Shown here: one piece after another, positions 25,918-35,144 of the stretch | How the letters are laid out: the number at the start of each line of letters is the position of its first letter | How positions within the stretch are numbered: the stretch's first letter is position 1 | NCBI RefSeq assembly: GCF_003129465.1 | Contig: NZ_QFFF01000001.1 | Span: 1,411,501 to 1,475,500, forward strand | Length of the DNA stretch: 64,000 nucleotides | Source: Sphingosinicella humi | Lineage (GTDB): Bacteria; Pseudomonadota; Alphaproteobacteria; Sphingomonadales; Sphingomonadaceae | Direction of reading: 5' to 3' | Translations under genes and position numbers: made by a program | Notes under the pieces: generated by a model | What the model saw: the letters and a program-made list of their open reading frames with translations, nothing else | What the model was told of the DNA's origin: nothing | Database searches by the model: none

Positions 25918-27030
25918 ATGAAGACTCTAATCAAGCTAATTGCCGTCGCAGCCGCGCTCGGCCTCTCACCCGCCTCGGCGTTCGCCCAGAATACCCAGCC
26001 GGCGCCCGTCGCCGAGTCGCTGGTGGCCGACTCGCAGGCCGCTCCGGCCCAGCCGGAAGAAGCCTCGCCCGACCAGGCGGCGGTGAACCCCGAGGAGCCG
26101 AGCGACGCCACGGTCGCGGAGAGCACCTATGCCAGCAACATCATGCCCGAGCCCGGCGTCGGCCAGCCCGACGGCCGCATGGGCCTGCAGGATCAGTATA
26201 CCGGCATCGGCGAAGAAGCCGCCTGGTTCCATGATGTGATCCTGATGCCGGTGATCGCCGCCATCTCGATCCTCGTCCTGTTCCTGATGGTGTGGGTCGT
26301 GGTCCGCTATCGCCGCCGCGCCAATCCGGAGCCGTCGCGGACGACTCACAACACGATGATCGAGGTGATCTGGACGCTGGTACCGGTCATCATCCTCGTC
26401 ATCATCGCGGTGCCGTCGATCCGGCTGCTCGCGAACCAATATTCCCCGCCCGAGGCGGACCTCACCGTCAAGGTGATGGGCAACCAGTGGTACTGGACCT
26501 ACCAGTATCCGGACCATGGCGATTTCGAGGTCGTCTCCAACATGCTGTCCGAGGAGGACGCAAAGGCCCGCGGCGAGCCGCGGCTGCTCGCGGTCGACAA
26601 TCGGATGGTTGTCCCCGCCGGCGCCACCGTGAAGCTGATCGTCACCTCCAACGACGTCATCCACGCCTTCGCCGTTCCGGCCTTCTGGTCCAAGATCGAC
26701 GCCGTTCCCGGCCGCCTCAACGAGACCTGGTTCAAGGTCGATCGGCCCGGCGTCTATTACGGCCAGTGCTCGGAGCTGTGCGGCGCGCGTCACGCCTATA
26801 TGCCGATCGCCGTCGAAGTGGTCCCGCCGGCGCAGTTCGCCGCCTGGGTCGCCTCCCAGGGCGGCACCATGCCCGGCGCGGCGCCGGCGCCCGTCACCGC
26901 CTCGGACGCGATCGACGACACGTCGGCGACCGAGACGCCCCAGATCCCCGAACCGACGCTGGTGAACGCCACCGGCCCGGCCGTTCCCGTCGAACAGGCC
27001 GCGACCGTCAATCCCACCGAGGCTGAATGA
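25918..27030 (+). CDS. ctaC: Cytochrome c oxidase subunit II
   Basis: Subunit II of the aa3 oxidase accepts electrons from cytochrome c at the CuA centre. The 370-residue protein has a signal peptide (residues 1-23), an Ala/Pro/Glu-rich linker of about 60 residues, two membrane helices (about 108-132 and 150-172) and the CuA cupredoxin domain with [19 protein letters not shown] and [12 protein letters not shown]. The C-terminal 60 residues are another Ala/Pro/Thr-rich tail without a heme motif. Confidence 0.97.
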   Translation: MKTLIKLIAVAAALGLSPASAFAQNTQPAPVAESLVADSQAAPAQPEEASPDQAAVNPEEPSDATVAESTYASNIMPEPGVGQPDGRMGLQDQYTGIGEEAAWFHDVILMPVIAAISILVLFLMVWVVVRYRRRANPEPSRTTHNTMIEVIWTLVPVIILVIIAVPSIRLLANQYSPPEADLTVKVMGNQWYWTYQYPDHGDFEVVSNMLSEEDAKARGEPRLLAVDNRMVVPAGATVKLIVTSNDVIHAFAVPAFWSKIDAVPGRLNETWFKVDRPGVYYGQCSELCGARHAYMPIAVEVVPPAQFAAWVASQGGTMPGAAPAPVTASDAIDDTSATETPQIPEPTLVNATGPAVPVEQAATVNPTEAE

Positions 27031-28694
27031 TGACCGACACGACCGCCAACGCCGCCTATTTCCAGGCGGACCACGCCCATGAGGCGCCTGCGCATGAGGA
27101 CCACAAGCCGGGCTTCTTCGCGCGCTGGTTCATGTCGACGAACCACAAGGACATCGGCACCCTCTACCTGATCTTCGCGATCATCGCGGGCATCATCGGC
27201 GGGGCGATCTCCGGCCTGATGCGCTGGGAGCTGATGGAGCCGGGCGTCCAGTATCTGGAGGCCTGGTCGGGCGCCGCCTCGTTCGACGAGGCTCTGCACT
27301 TCTGGAACGTGCTCATCACCAATCACGGCCTCATCATGATCTTCTTCATGGTGATGCCGGCGATGATCGGCGGCTTCGGCAACTGGTTCGTGCCGCTGAT
27401 GATCGGCGCGCCGGACATGGCCTTCCCGCGCATGAACAACATCAGCTTCTGGCTGCTGCCGCCGGCCTTCATCCTGCTGCTCGGCTCGTCCTTCGTGGCG
27501 GGCGGCACCGGCATGGGCTCCGGCACCGGCTGGACGCTCTATCCGCCGCTCTCGACCAGCGGGTCGGTGGGCGCGTCGGTCGACATGGGCATCTTCGCGA
27601 TGCACCTGGCGGGTGCTAGCTCGATCCTCGGCGCGATCAACTTCATCACGACCATCTTCAACATGCGCGCGCCGGGCATGACCCTGCACAAGATGCCGCT
27701 GTTCGCCTGGTCGGTGCTGATCACCGCCTTCCTGCTGCTGCTCGCGCTGCCGGTGCTGGCCGGCGCGATCACCATGCTGCTGACCGACCGCAACTTCGGC
27801 ACCAGCTTCTTCGACGCCAGCCAGGGCGGCGACCCGGTGCTCTACCAGCACCTGTTCTGGTTCTTCGGCCACCCCGAAGTGTACATCATGATCCTGCCGG
27901 GCTTCGGCATGGTCAGCCAGATCGTCGCCACCTTCAGCCGCAAGCCCGTCTTCGGCTATCTCGGCATGGCCTACGCCATGGTCGCGATCGGCGTGGTCGG
28001 CTTCATCGTCTGGGCCCACCACATGTTCACCGTCGGCATGGACGTGAACACGAAGATGTATTTCACCGCGGCGACGATGGTGATCGCGGTGCCCACGGGC
28101 ATCAAGATCTTCAGCTGGATCGCCACCATGTGGGGCGGCAGCCTCACCTTCCAGACGCCGATGATGTGGGCGCTGGGCTTCATCTTCATGTTCACGATCG
28201 GCGGCGTCACCGGCGTCGTGCTCGCCAATGGCGGCATCGACAACTACATGCACGACACCTACTACGTCATCGCCCACTTCCACTATGTGCTCTCGCTCGG
28301 CGCCGTGTTCGCGCTGTTCGCGGCCTGGTACTATTGGTTCGGCAAGATGTGGGGACGCCAGTATAACGAAGTGCTGGGTCAGCTTCACTTCTGGACCTTC
28401 TTCATCGGCGTCAACATCCTGTTCTTCCCGATGCACTTCCTCGGGTTGGACGGCATGCCGCGACGCTATCCGGACTATCCGGACGCCTATGCCGGCTGGA
28501 ACGAGGTCGCGAGCTGGGGCTATGTGATCATGGCCGTCGGCATGGTGTTCTTCTTCATCAACGTCTTCTGGTCGTTGATCGCGGGCAAGAAGGCGCCGGC
28601 CAATCCGTGGGGCGAAGGTGCGACCACGCTGGAGTGGACGCTGTCCTCGCCGCCGCCGTTCCACCAGTTCGAGACGCTGCCGAAGATCGACTGA
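27027..28694 (+). CDS. ctaD: Cytochrome c oxidase subunit I
   Basis: The 555-residue, twelve-helix catalytic subunit carries heme a and the heme a3-CuB site. The ligands are readable: FFGHPEVY (His and cross-linked Tyr), WAHHMF (two CuB histidines) and the [17 protein letters not shown] segment for both hemes. The N-terminus includes the [12 protein letters not shown] start. It overlaps the ctaC stop by a few bases. This is the proton-pumping aa3 type, not cbb3. Confidence 0.98.
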   Translation: MMTDTTANAAYFQADHAHEAPAHEDHKPGFFARWFMSTNHKDIGTLYLIFAIIAGIIGGAISGLMRWELMEPGVQYLEAWSGAASFDEALHFWNVLITNHGLIMIFFMVMPAMIGGFGNWFVPLMIGAPDMAFPRMNNISFWLLPPAFILLLGSSFVAGGTGMGSGTGWTLYPPLSTSGSVGASVDMGIFAMHLAGASSILGAINFITTIFNMRAPGMTLHKMPLFAWSVLITAFLLLLALPVLAGAITMLLTDRNFGTSFFDASQGGDPVLYQHLFWFFGHPEVYIMILPGFGMVSQIVATFSRKPVFGYLGMAYAMVAIGVVGFIVWAHHMFTVGMDVNTKMYFTAATMVIAVPTGIKIFSWIATMWGGSLTFQTPMMWALGFIFMFTIGGVTGVVLANGGIDNYMHDTYYVIAHFHYVLSLGAVFALFAAWYYWFGKMWGRQYNEVLGQLHFWTFFIGVNILFFPMHFLGLDGMPRRYPDYPDAYAGWNEVASWGYVIMAVGMVFFFINVFWSLIAGKKAPANPWGEGATTLEWTLSSPPPFHQFETLPKID

Positions 28695-28715
28695 GGCACA
28701 AAGGAAGAGAGACCA

Positions 28716-28747
28716 CCGCCATCCCAGTCCTTTGGCTGGGGTGGCGG
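28716..28747 (+). other. Intercistronic hairpin between ctaD and ctaB
   Basis: A 12-bp stem (28716-28727 with 28736-28747, one G-T pair) closes an 8-base loop. There is no T run. It could stabilise the abundant ctaC-ctaD message or cause partial termination before the assembly genes. Confidence 0.5.
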
Positions 28748-28760
28748 CGGAATTGCTGAT

Positions 28761-29672
28761 ATGACCACGCAAGTGCTGGAACAGACTCGCGCCCTGACCG
28801 CCGACTGGCGGGACTTCGTCGCGCTGACGAAGCCCCGGGTGATGACGCTCGTCGTCTTCACGGGCCTGTGCGGTCTCCTCGCGGCGCCGAGCGCGATCCA
28901 CCCGGTGCTCGCCTTCACCGCCATCCTCTGCATCGCCCTTGGCGCGGGCGCGGCGGCGGCGCTCAACCAATGGTACGAAGCCGATATCGATGCGCTGATG
29001 AGGCGCACATCGAAGCGTCCGCTGCCCGCCGGCCGTATGGACCGGCAGACGGCGCTTCATTTCGGCGTGGGGCTCGGCGCCTTCTCGGTCCTGCTGATGG
29101 GCGTCGCCACCAACTGGCTCGCGGCGGCGGTGCTCGCCGTCTCGATCCTTTTCTACGTCCTCGTCTACACCGTGTGGCTGAAGCGGCGCACGCCGCAGAA
29201 CATCGTCATCGGCGGCGCCGCCGGCGCCTTCCCGCCGGTGATCGGCTGGGCCGCGGCGACGGGGGACGTGACCCTGCTCCCGCTTCTTCTCTTCACCCTC
29301 ATCTTCATGTGGACGCCGCCGCATTTCTGGGCGTTGTCGCTGTTCGTCCGCTCGGACTATGCCAATGCCGGCGTGCCGATGCTGCCGGTCGTCTCGGGGC
29401 CGAGGGTGACGCGCCAGCAGATCGCGCTCTACACCTTGCCGATGGCGGCCGCCGCCGTCGCGCCCTGGCCGCTGGGCCTCGCCGGCGCAGTCTACGGCGT
29501 CGCCGCCGCCGCGCTCAGCCTGGCCTTCATCGTCCTGGCGCTCCAGGTGCTCGCCAACCGGGCCACCGAGCCTTCGGAGATGAAGCCGGAAAAGCGCCTC
29601 TTCGCCTTCTCCGTCATCTATCTCTTCGCCATTTTCGGCGCTCTCGTCCTCGATCGTTGGTTGCTGGCATGA
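28761..29672 (+). CDS. ctaB: Protoheme IX farnesyltransferase (heme O synthase)
   Basis: CtaB attaches a farnesyl group to heme b, making heme O, the precursor of heme A for the oxidase. The 303-residue UbiA-family protein has about nine membrane helices, the prenyl-diphosphate site [21 protein letters not shown] and the second motif [21 protein letters not shown]. It lies in its usual place after subunit I. Confidence 0.96.
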   Translation: MTTQVLEQTRALTADWRDFVALTKPRVMTLVVFTGLCGLLAAPSAIHPVLAFTAILCIALGAGAAAALNQWYEADIDALMRRTSKRPLPAGRMDRQTALHFGVGLGAFSVLLMGVATNWLAAAVLAVSILFYVLVYTVWLKRRTPQNIVIGGAAGAFPPVIGWAAATGDVTLLPLLLFTLIFMWTPPHFWALSLFVRSDYANAGVPMLPVVSGPRVTRQQIALYTLPMAAAAVAPWPLGLAGAVYGVAAAALSLAFIVLALQVLANRATEPSEMKPEKRLFAFSVIYLFAIFGALVLDRWLLA

Positions 29673-29803
29673 CCCTGCCCGACCCCGACGAGGAATTCCG
29701 CGCCCGCCAGAGAAGCCGCGCCAACCTCATGGCCTGGCTGCTCGGTGCCTTCGTCATCCTGATGTTCGCGATCACGATCGCCAAGATGACGGTGAACCAA
29801 TGA
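29669..29803 (+). CDS. Small membrane protein of the oxidase operon (CoxF-like)
   Basis: This 44-residue gene is linked to both neighbours by 4-base ATGA overlaps: its start overlaps the ctaB stop and its stop overlaps the ctaG start. The product has a charged N-terminus ([15 protein letters not shown]) and one membrane helix ([21 protein letters not shown]). Small proteins of this type sit between ctaB and ctaG in many alphaproteobacteria and are presumed to help oxidase assembly. The overlaps and sequence make it very likely real. Confidence 0.85.
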   Translation: MTLPDPDEEFRARQRSRANLMAWLLGAFVILMFAITIAKMTVNQ

Positions 29804-30354
29804 CGACGCTTGCTCAAAAGAACGGCCGCACGGCGGCCATCGCCGCTCTGATCGTGCTCGCCATGGTCGGCCTCGCCTTCGCCAGCGTGCCGCTCTATCG
29901 CCTCTTCTGTCAGGTGACGGGTTTCGCCGGCACCACGCAGCGCGCCGACGAAGCGGATCTCCCGGTCCAACCCACCGGCAAGATCATCAACGTCCGCTTC
30001 GATTCCAACACCAATTCCGCGCTGCCCTGGGAGTTCCAGCCCGAAAAGCATGTCGAGCGCACGGCGATCGGGGCCCGCAAAATGGCCTTCTACAGGGCGA
30101 AGAACCTGTCTGACGAGCCGGTCACCGGTACCGCCACCTTCAACGTGACGCCGCTCCAGGCCGGGCAATTTTTCACCAAGATCGAGTGCTTCTGCTTCAC
30201 CGAGCAGACGTTGCAGCCCGGTGAGGAAGTCCGGATGCCGGTCATCTATTATATCGATCCCGCCATCCTCGACGACCCGTACGCCAAGGACATCAGCGAG
30301 ATCACGCTGAGCTACACTTTTTATCCCGTGGACGAGCCGACGGCTCAAAGTTAG
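29800..30354 (+). CDS. ctaG: Cytochrome c oxidase assembly protein CtaG (Cox11)
   Basis: Cox11 delivers copper to the CuB site of subunit I. The 184-residue protein has one N-terminal membrane helix (about 14-32) ending in the YRLFCQVTGFAGTTQ motif, and the periplasmic immunoglobulin-like domain with the copper-binding CFCFTEQ pair and the MPVIYYIDP strand. All motifs are intact. Confidence 0.97.
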   Translation: MTTLAQKNGRTAAIAALIVLAMVGLAFASVPLYRLFCQVTGFAGTTQRADEADLPVQPTGKIINVRFDSNTNSALPWEFQPEKHVERTAIGARKMAFYRAKNLSDEPVTGTATFNVTPLQAGQFFTKIECFCFTEQTLQPGEEVRMPVIYYIDPAILDDPYAKDISEITLSYTFYPVDEPTAQS

Positions 30355-30362
30355 AGAAACCC

Positions 30363-30428
30363 CGTCATTCCAGCGAAAAGCTGGAATCCAATCTGGTCTG
30401 AATGGACCCGGGCTTCGCCGGGGTGACG
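30363..30428. repeat. Intergenic palindromic repeat between ctaG and ctaE
   Basis: CGTCATTCCAGCGAAAAGC at the left and GCTTCGCCGGGGTGACG at the right are imperfect inverted copies, each with its own small hairpin (CCAGCGAAAAGCTGG; CCCGGGCTTCGCCGGGG). It lies inside the oxidase operon. Confidence 0.75.
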
Positions 30429-30454
30429 ATTGAGAGACAGGAACAGGACGAGAC

Positions 30455-31270
30455 ATGGCCGGAGCCAAAACCCACGATTTCCACATCTTGCCGCCGAGCA
30501 TCTGGCCGCTCTTGACCAGCTTTTCGGCGCTGGCGCTGTTTGGAGGCGCCGTCATGTGGATGCACGATCATCCCATCGGCAATTATGTCTTCTTCGCGGG
30601 CGTCATCGCTACCCTCTTCTGCATGTTCAGCTGGTGGGTCGACGTGATCCGCGAAGCCCAGGGCGGCGATCATACGCCGGTCGTCCAGCTCCACCTGCGT
30701 TACGGCATGATCCTGTTCATCGCGTCGGAGGTCATGTTCTTCGTCGCCTGGTTCTGGGCCTATTTCAACGCCGCGATCTTCCCACCGGCGGTGGAGTCGA
30801 TCGGTGGCGTTTGGCCGCCTCAGGGCATGAAGGTCCTCGATCCCTTCGGATATCCGCTGCTCAACACCCTGATCCTGCTCTGCTCGGGCACCACGATCAC
30901 CTGGGCGCACCACGCCCTGATCCACGGCGACCGCGAGGGACTAAAGAAGGGTTTGTGGGTAACGATCGGCCTCGGCGTGCTGTTCAGCTTCATCCAGGCC
31001 TATGAATATGCCCATGCGCCGTTCGGCTTCGGCGACAATATCTATACGTCGACCTTCTTCATGGCGACGGGCTTCCATGGCTTCCACGTCATCGTCGGCA
31101 CGATCTTCCTGATCGTCTGCCTGATCCGCAGCTACAAGGGCCATTTCACGCCGCGTCAGCATTTCGGGTTCGAGGCGGCGGCCTGGTATTGGCACTTCGT
31201 CGACGTGGTTTGGCTGTTCCTCTTCCTCGCCATCTACGTCTGGGGCGGGTGGGGCGCCGAGTATCACTGA
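30455..31270 (+). CDS. ctaE: Cytochrome c oxidase subunit III
   Basis: The 271-residue, seven-helix subunit stabilises the catalytic core. Family features include FHILPPSIWP, the WWVDVIREAQGGDHTP stretch after the first pair of helices, the SEVMFFVAWFWAYF motif and the final FEAAAWYWHFVDVVWLFLF. It is complete. Confidence 0.97.
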   Translation: MAGAKTHDFHILPPSIWPLLTSFSALALFGGAVMWMHDHPIGNYVFFAGVIATLFCMFSWWVDVIREAQGGDHTPVVQLHLRYGMILFIASEVMFFVAWFWAYFNAAIFPPAVESIGGVWPPQGMKVLDPFGYPLLNTLILLCSGTTITWAHHALIHGDREGLKKGLWVTIGLGVLFSFIQAYEYAHAPFGFGDNIYTSTFFMATGFHGFHVIVGTIFLIVCLIRSYKGHFTPRQHFGFEAAAWYWHFVDVVWLFLFLAIYVWGGWGAEYH

Positions 31271-31277
31271 TGAACTT

Positions 31278-31376
31278 CCCCTCTCGCTTGCGGTAGGGGA
31301 TTGAGGGGAGGGCCTGTCGGCCGAAACCCGTGAAAGCGACAATCCCTCCCCCGGCCCCTCCCGCAAGCGGGAGGGG
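31278..31376. repeat. Palindromic repeat that supplies the start of the DUF983 gene
   Basis: CCCCTCTCGCTTGCGGTAGGGG at the left and CCCCTCCCGCAAGCGGGAGGGG at the right are hairpins that are also inverted copies of one another. Between them lie GAGGGGAGGG and CCCTCCCCC arms. The right half is translated as the N-terminus of the next gene. Confidence 0.75.
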
Positions 31377-31722
31377 GGTCGCTGAAGCCGCCCTCAAAGG
31401 CTTCTGCCCCGGCTGCGGGACCAAGTCGCTTTTCGACGGGATCGTCCGCTTCGCTCCGCGCTGCCGCGCCTGCGGGCTCGATTACTCATCCTTCAACGTC
31501 GGCGACGGGCCGGCCGCCTTCCTGATCCTGATCGTCGGGGGGCTGGTTACCGGCCTCGCGATCACGCTCGAGCTGGCGGCCGCGCCGCCTCTGTGGCTTC
31601 ACCTCCTTCTCTGGCCGCTCGTCACCCTCGCCGCGGTTCTTGGATTGCTTCGCCTGGCCAAGGCGGCGCTGCTCACGCTCGAATATCGGCACAAGGCCCG
31701 CGAAGGCCGGATCAGCGACTGA
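31330..31722 (+). CDS. DUF983 small membrane protein
   Basis: The 130-residue protein has a zinc-ribbon-like N-terminus (FCPGCGTKSLFDG and CRACGLDYS) and two membrane helices (about 57-77 and 85-110), as in the DUF983 family that follows ctaE in many alphaproteobacteria and is thought to help oxidase biogenesis. The first 20 residues (Pro/Ala/Gly-rich) come from a palindromic repeat. The GTG at 31330 lacks a good SD. No other standard start lies before the zinc ribbon, so the repeat seems to have replaced the original start region. Confidence 0.82.
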   Translation: MKATIPPPAPPASGRGVAEAALKGFCPGCGTKSLFDGIVRFAPRCRACGLDYSSFNVGDGPAAFLILIVGGLVTGLAITLELAAAPPLWLHLLLWPLVTLAAVLGLLRLAKAALLTLEYRHKAREGRISD

Positions 31723-32285
31723 TGCGGTTGCCGGTCCTTCCCAGCCTGATCGTCGCCGCCGCCGTCGCGGTCATGATCGGTCTCGGCGTCTGGCAGCTGG
31801 AGCGGAAGGAGTGGAAGGAGGCGCTGATAGCGCAAGCTGAGGCCTATGGGGCGGGGCCGCCGATTTCGATCGACTGCCGGATTAGCGAAAACCCAGAAGC
31901 GCGGGCCGGACGGAATCAGGATGACATGGTTGGATATCATTATCTCGTGCCATGTGAGGCGATGCTGGCCGAGGGCGAGATGGGAGTACTGACGGTAGAC
32001 TTGGGCTGGTCTAAGGCGCCGCAGGTGGTTATCCTGGAGCCTGGCGACCATACATTTGTCGGGCCGGTTCTAAGGTTCAACGAGCAGCCGCCCCTGCTCA
32101 TTGTGAGCGAGCCGGATCCGCCGCTTGAACCGAGCGCTATTCCGCTCGCGCAAAACATCCCGAACAATCACCTGTTCTACGCCATTCAATGGTTCTTCTT
32201 CGCCGCTGCCGCCGCCGTCATCTACCTGCTGGCGCTGAGACGCAAAGGCGGGGGGAAGGTTGCCCCTACCAACCACGCGTCCTAA
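31722..32285 (+). CDS. SURF1 family oxidase assembly protein
   Basis: SURF1 helps insert heme a into subunit I. The 187-residue protein has the expected two membrane helices, at the N-terminus with the GVWQLERKEWKEALI motif and near the C-terminus with NNHLFYAIQWFFFAA. The periplasmic part is short compared with the usual 220-240 residue proteins. Codon use in the middle (31,880-32,130) is richer in A and T than the neighbours. The start overlaps the DUF983 stop (TGATG). Confidence 0.85.
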   Translation: MRLPVLPSLIVAAAVAVMIGLGVWQLERKEWKEALIAQAEAYGAGPPISIDCRISENPEARAGRNQDDMVGYHYLVPCEAMLAEGEMGVLTVDLGWSKAPQVVILEPGDHTFVGPVLRFNEQPPLLIVSEPDPPLEPSAIPLAQNIPNNHLFYAIQWFFFAAAAAVIYLLALRRKGGGKVAPTNHAS

Positions 32286-32297
32286 GTCCGTCCGCAG

Positions 32298-33524
32298 ATG
32301 ATGCAGCTCACTCTCCTGCCGAACGGTCTCAAGGTCGCGACCCGCGAAATGCCCGGAGTCGAAACGGCGGCGGTCGGCCTCTATGCCGATACCGGCTCGC
32401 GCTACGAGCTGGCGCGGCTCAACGGCCTCGCACATCTCTACGAGCATATGGTCTTCAAGGGCGCCGGCGGCCGCTCGGCGCGCGAGATCAGCGAGGCGAT
32501 CGAGGATGTGGGCGGCGACCTCAACGCCGCCACCGATCGCGACAATACCAGCTTCATGGCGACGGTGATGGCCGAGCATGTGCCGCTCGGCGTCGAGCTG
32601 ATCGCCGACATGATCCTCCGCCCGCATTTCGAGCCGCGGGAGCTCGAACGCGAAAAGGATGTCGTCCTGCAGGAGCTGGGCGAAGCGCGGGACACGCCCG
32701 GCGACATCATCTTCGACGACCTGCTGGCCGCCGCCTTCGCTGACCAGCCGCTCGGCCGCTCGATCCTCGGCGACGAGGCGACCATCGCCGCTATCTCGGT
32801 CGAGGATCTCCACGATTGGCGGGAAAGCCAGTATCGGGCCGGCGGCCTCGCCCTGGTCGCGGCCGGCAAGGTCAATCACGCCGAGCTGGTCGCTCTTGCC
32901 GAGCGGCACTTCTCGGAGCTTCCAGGCGGCGGCATCGACGAGGCGCAAGGCGCCCGCTTCACCGGCGGCGATCGCGTCGGCCGCGCGTCGAGCGATCAGG
33001 CCCATCTCGCCCTCGCCCTCGCCGGGTCCGCCCAATTGGATGCCGACTATTACGCCGCCCGACTCTTTGCGGACGCGATCGGCGGCGGCGCCTCGTCGCG
33101 CCTGTTCCAGCGGCTGCGGGAGGAGCGGGGCCTCGCTTATTCGGTCTATGCGAGTCTGATGCCCTGGCGCGACGTCGGCCTCCTCGCCATCTATGCCGCC
33201 ACCGCCCGCCGGCAATCGGCTGCCGCCGCCAAGCTGATCGAGGAGATCGTCGCCGAGGCCGCGCGTGACATCACGCCGCGCGAGGTCGACCGCGCTCGCA
33301 CCCAGGCCAAGGCCGGCCTGCTCATGTCCCTGGAGTCGAGCTGGGGCCAGGCCGGCTATGTCGCCCGCATGCTCTCTCTCTATGAGCGCCTCGTCGAGCC
33401 TTCCGAAGTGATCGCCGATCTCGACGCCGTCACCGTCGACGAGGTCCGCGCCGCCGGCTCGAAGATGCTGAGCGGCCCCCGCGCCCGGGCGACAATCGGC
33501 GTGCCCGCCGCCCGCGCCGCGTGA
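32298..33524 (+). CDS. M16-family zinc peptidase
   Basis: The 408-residue protein is a processing-peptidase-like enzyme with the inverted zinc motif HLYEHMVFKG (HxxEH) and the downstream glutamate in ELEREKDVVLQELGEARDTP. A second, non-catalytic M16 half follows with GGGASSRLFQRLREERGLAYSVYA. Such one-chain enzymes degrade or process peptides in alphaproteobacteria. It has no clear signal peptide. The stop overlaps the next gene's GTG start. Confidence 0.92.
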   Translation: MMQLTLLPNGLKVATREMPGVETAAVGLYADTGSRYELARLNGLAHLYEHMVFKGAGGRSAREISEAIEDVGGDLNAATDRDNTSFMATVMAEHVPLGVELIADMILRPHFEPRELEREKDVVLQELGEARDTPGDIIFDDLLAAAFADQPLGRSILGDEATIAAISVEDLHDWRESQYRAGGLALVAAGKVNHAELVALAERHFSELPGGGIDEAQGARFTGGDRVGRASSDQAHLALALAGSAQLDADYYAARLFADAIGGGASSRLFQRLREERGLAYSVYASLMPWRDVGLLAIYAATARRQSAAAAKLIEEIVAEAARDITPREVDRARTQAKAGLLMSLESSWGQAGYVARMLSLYERLVEPSEVIADLDAVTVDEVRAAGSKMLSGPRARATIGVPAARAA

Positions 33525-34387
33525 GCCTCTCAACCCTCGTCGCGGAGCCATGGAGCCATTACGGCCTCATGGACTCAGGGAATGGCCGCAAGCTCGAGCG
33601 CTACGGCCCCTATAGCTTCATTCGGCCGGAGCCGCAGGCGATGTGGGCGCCGGCGCTGGACGCGTGGGACGCCGACGGCGAGTTCATCCCGGGCTCCGAC
33701 GAGGAAGGCGGCGGCCGCTGGCAATTCGCGCGTCCGGTGCCGCGCGAAGGCTGGGACATGGAATGGCAGGACGTCCGCTTCCGCAGCCAGTGCACCCCCT
33801 TTCGTCACCTCGCCTTCTTCCCGGACATGGCGCCGCAATGGGCGTGGATGCGTGAACGGCTGGGGGAAGGCACCACCGCGCTCAACCTCTTCGGCTATAC
33901 CGGCGTCGGCACGCTGGCCCTGTCTGCCGCCGGCGCCCATCTGGTCCATGTCGACGCGTCCAAGAAGTCGGTCGAAGCGGGCAAGGAGAATGCGGCGCTG
34001 TCCGGCATGGAGGCGCGCCCCATCCGCTGGATCGTCGACGACGCCGCCAAGTTCACCGCCCGCGAGGTCCGCCGCGGCCGCCGCTACGACGGCATCATCC
34101 TCGACCCGCCCAAATATGGCCGCGGGCCCACCGGCGAGGTTTGGAAGCTGGAGGAAGGCCTTCCCGGTCTCATCGCCGACTGCGCGAAGCTGCTCGACGC
34201 CGACAGCCGATTCCTGGTCCTCACGGTCTACGCAGTGCGTATGTCGGCCCTGGCCATCGGCGAGCTGCTGCGACAGGCGACGGGCCATCTCGGCGGGCGA
34301 GTGGAAATGGGAGACATGGCGGTACGCGAGGAGGCAAGGGGTCTCCTCCTCCCCACCGCAATTTTCGCTAGGTGGTCGCGGGATTGA
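33521..34387 (+). CDS. SAM-dependent methyltransferase, RlmI/RlmK-like
   Basis: The 288-residue protein has the SAM motif LNLFGYTGVGTLALSAAGAHLVHVDASKKSV and the catalytic-site signature ILDPPKYGRGP, as in 23S rRNA cytosine-C5 methyltransferases of the RlmI group. It lacks an N-terminal PUA domain. I use GTG 33521, which overlaps the M16 stop as GTGA. The substrate is inferred only from family resemblance. Confidence 0.85.
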   Translation: MSLSTLVAEPWSHYGLMDSGNGRKLERYGPYSFIRPEPQAMWAPALDAWDADGEFIPGSDEEGGGRWQFARPVPREGWDMEWQDVRFRSQCTPFRHLAFFPDMAPQWAWMRERLGEGTTALNLFGYTGVGTLALSAAGAHLVHVDASKKSVEAGKENAALSGMEARPIRWIVDDAAKFTAREVRRGRRYDGIILDPPKYGRGPTGEVWKLEEGLPGLIADCAKLLDADSRFLVLTVYAVRMSALAIGELLRQATGHLGGRVEMGDMAVREEARGLLLPTAIFARWSRD

Positions 34388-34410
34388 GCGGGACGCTGGC
34401 CTCGTAAACT

Positions 34411-34487
34411 CGTTCGTCCCGAGCGAAGTCGAGGGGCGTTGGCACGGACTCATCACACACGCCCCTCGACTACGCTCGGGACGAACG
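34411..34487. repeat. Intergenic palindrome (CGTTCGTCCCGAGCGAAGTCGAGG type)
   Basis: The arm CGTTCGTCCCGAGCGAAGTC returns inverted as CTACGCTCGGGACGAACG, with inner GAGGGGCGT/ACGCCCCTC. It lies between convergent genes (methyltransferase and ccmB), where it could terminate both. Confidence 0.8.
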
Positions 34488-34502
34488 GAATCGGCGCTAA
34501 CC

Positions 34503-35144
34503 CTAATCCCTTCCCGCGCGGATGGCCGCTCCCGCCACGAATGGTGCCAGCGCCACGAGCAGCAGCGAAACGGCCGCCAGCAGCTTCAGCGCACTGGCGT
34601 CGTTGCCGCGCTCGATGAGGCTGGCGCCGAAGATGAGAAGCGGCACGGCGAGCGGCAGCATCAACAGCCCGGCCAGCGCGCCCGTGCTCCTGAGACCGGC
34701 GGTGAGAGCACCCACCATTAGGGTCAGCGCGGCTAGCCCTGGCGTGCCCACCAAAAGCCCCAGCTCCAATCGGACGACAACGCCCGCCGGCAGCTTCATC
34801 AGCGCCGCCGCAGGGATTGCCGCAAGCATCAGCGGCGGGCCGAAGCTAAGCCAATGGCCGATCAGCTTTGCGAGCGCGACGGCCTCATCGCTCATCCCGC
34901 GCACCGCCAGCTGATCGAGCACGCCCGACACTTGATCCGGTTCGACCAGCCGCTCGACCGGCAGCAGCGCCGCCAGCAACGCCGCCATCCACAGCGCTCC
35001 ACCGCCGGTCCGGGCCAGCAGCGGTGCGTCCGGCCCGACCGCGAAGGGAAAGAGCGTCGCGACCAGCAGGAAGAAGACCAGCGGCAGCAGCGCGTGGCCG
35101 CCGGTCGCTGCCAGCCTCAGCTCGCGAAGGACGAGGGCGATCAT
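34503..35144 (-). CDS. ccmB: Heme exporter membrane protein CcmB
   Basis: The 213-residue membrane protein has six hydrophobic helices and the CcmB features FFLLVATLFPFAVGP and LLALLLPVERLV-type loops. With CcmA it forms the ABC-type part of the heme handling CcmABCD complex of cytochrome c maturation. It overlaps ccmA by 4 bases. The other ccm genes are not in the window. Confidence 0.92.
   Translation of the reverse strand: MIALVLRELRLAATGGHALLPLVFFLLVATLFPFAVGPDAPLLARTGGGALWMAALLAALLPVERLVEPDQVSGVLDQLAVRGMSDEAVALAKLIGHWLSFGPPLMLAAIPAAALMKLPAGVVVRLELGLLVGTPGLAALTLMVGALTAGLRSTGALAGLLMLPLAVPLLIFGASLIERGNDASALKLLAAVSLLLVALAPFVAGAAIRAGRD

Noticed and set aside
26796-29324. An 842-codon minus-strand frame opposite ctaC-ctaD-ctaB
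   Set aside because: Antisense to three certain oxidase genes; His/Asp/Glu/Arg-rich with no motif.
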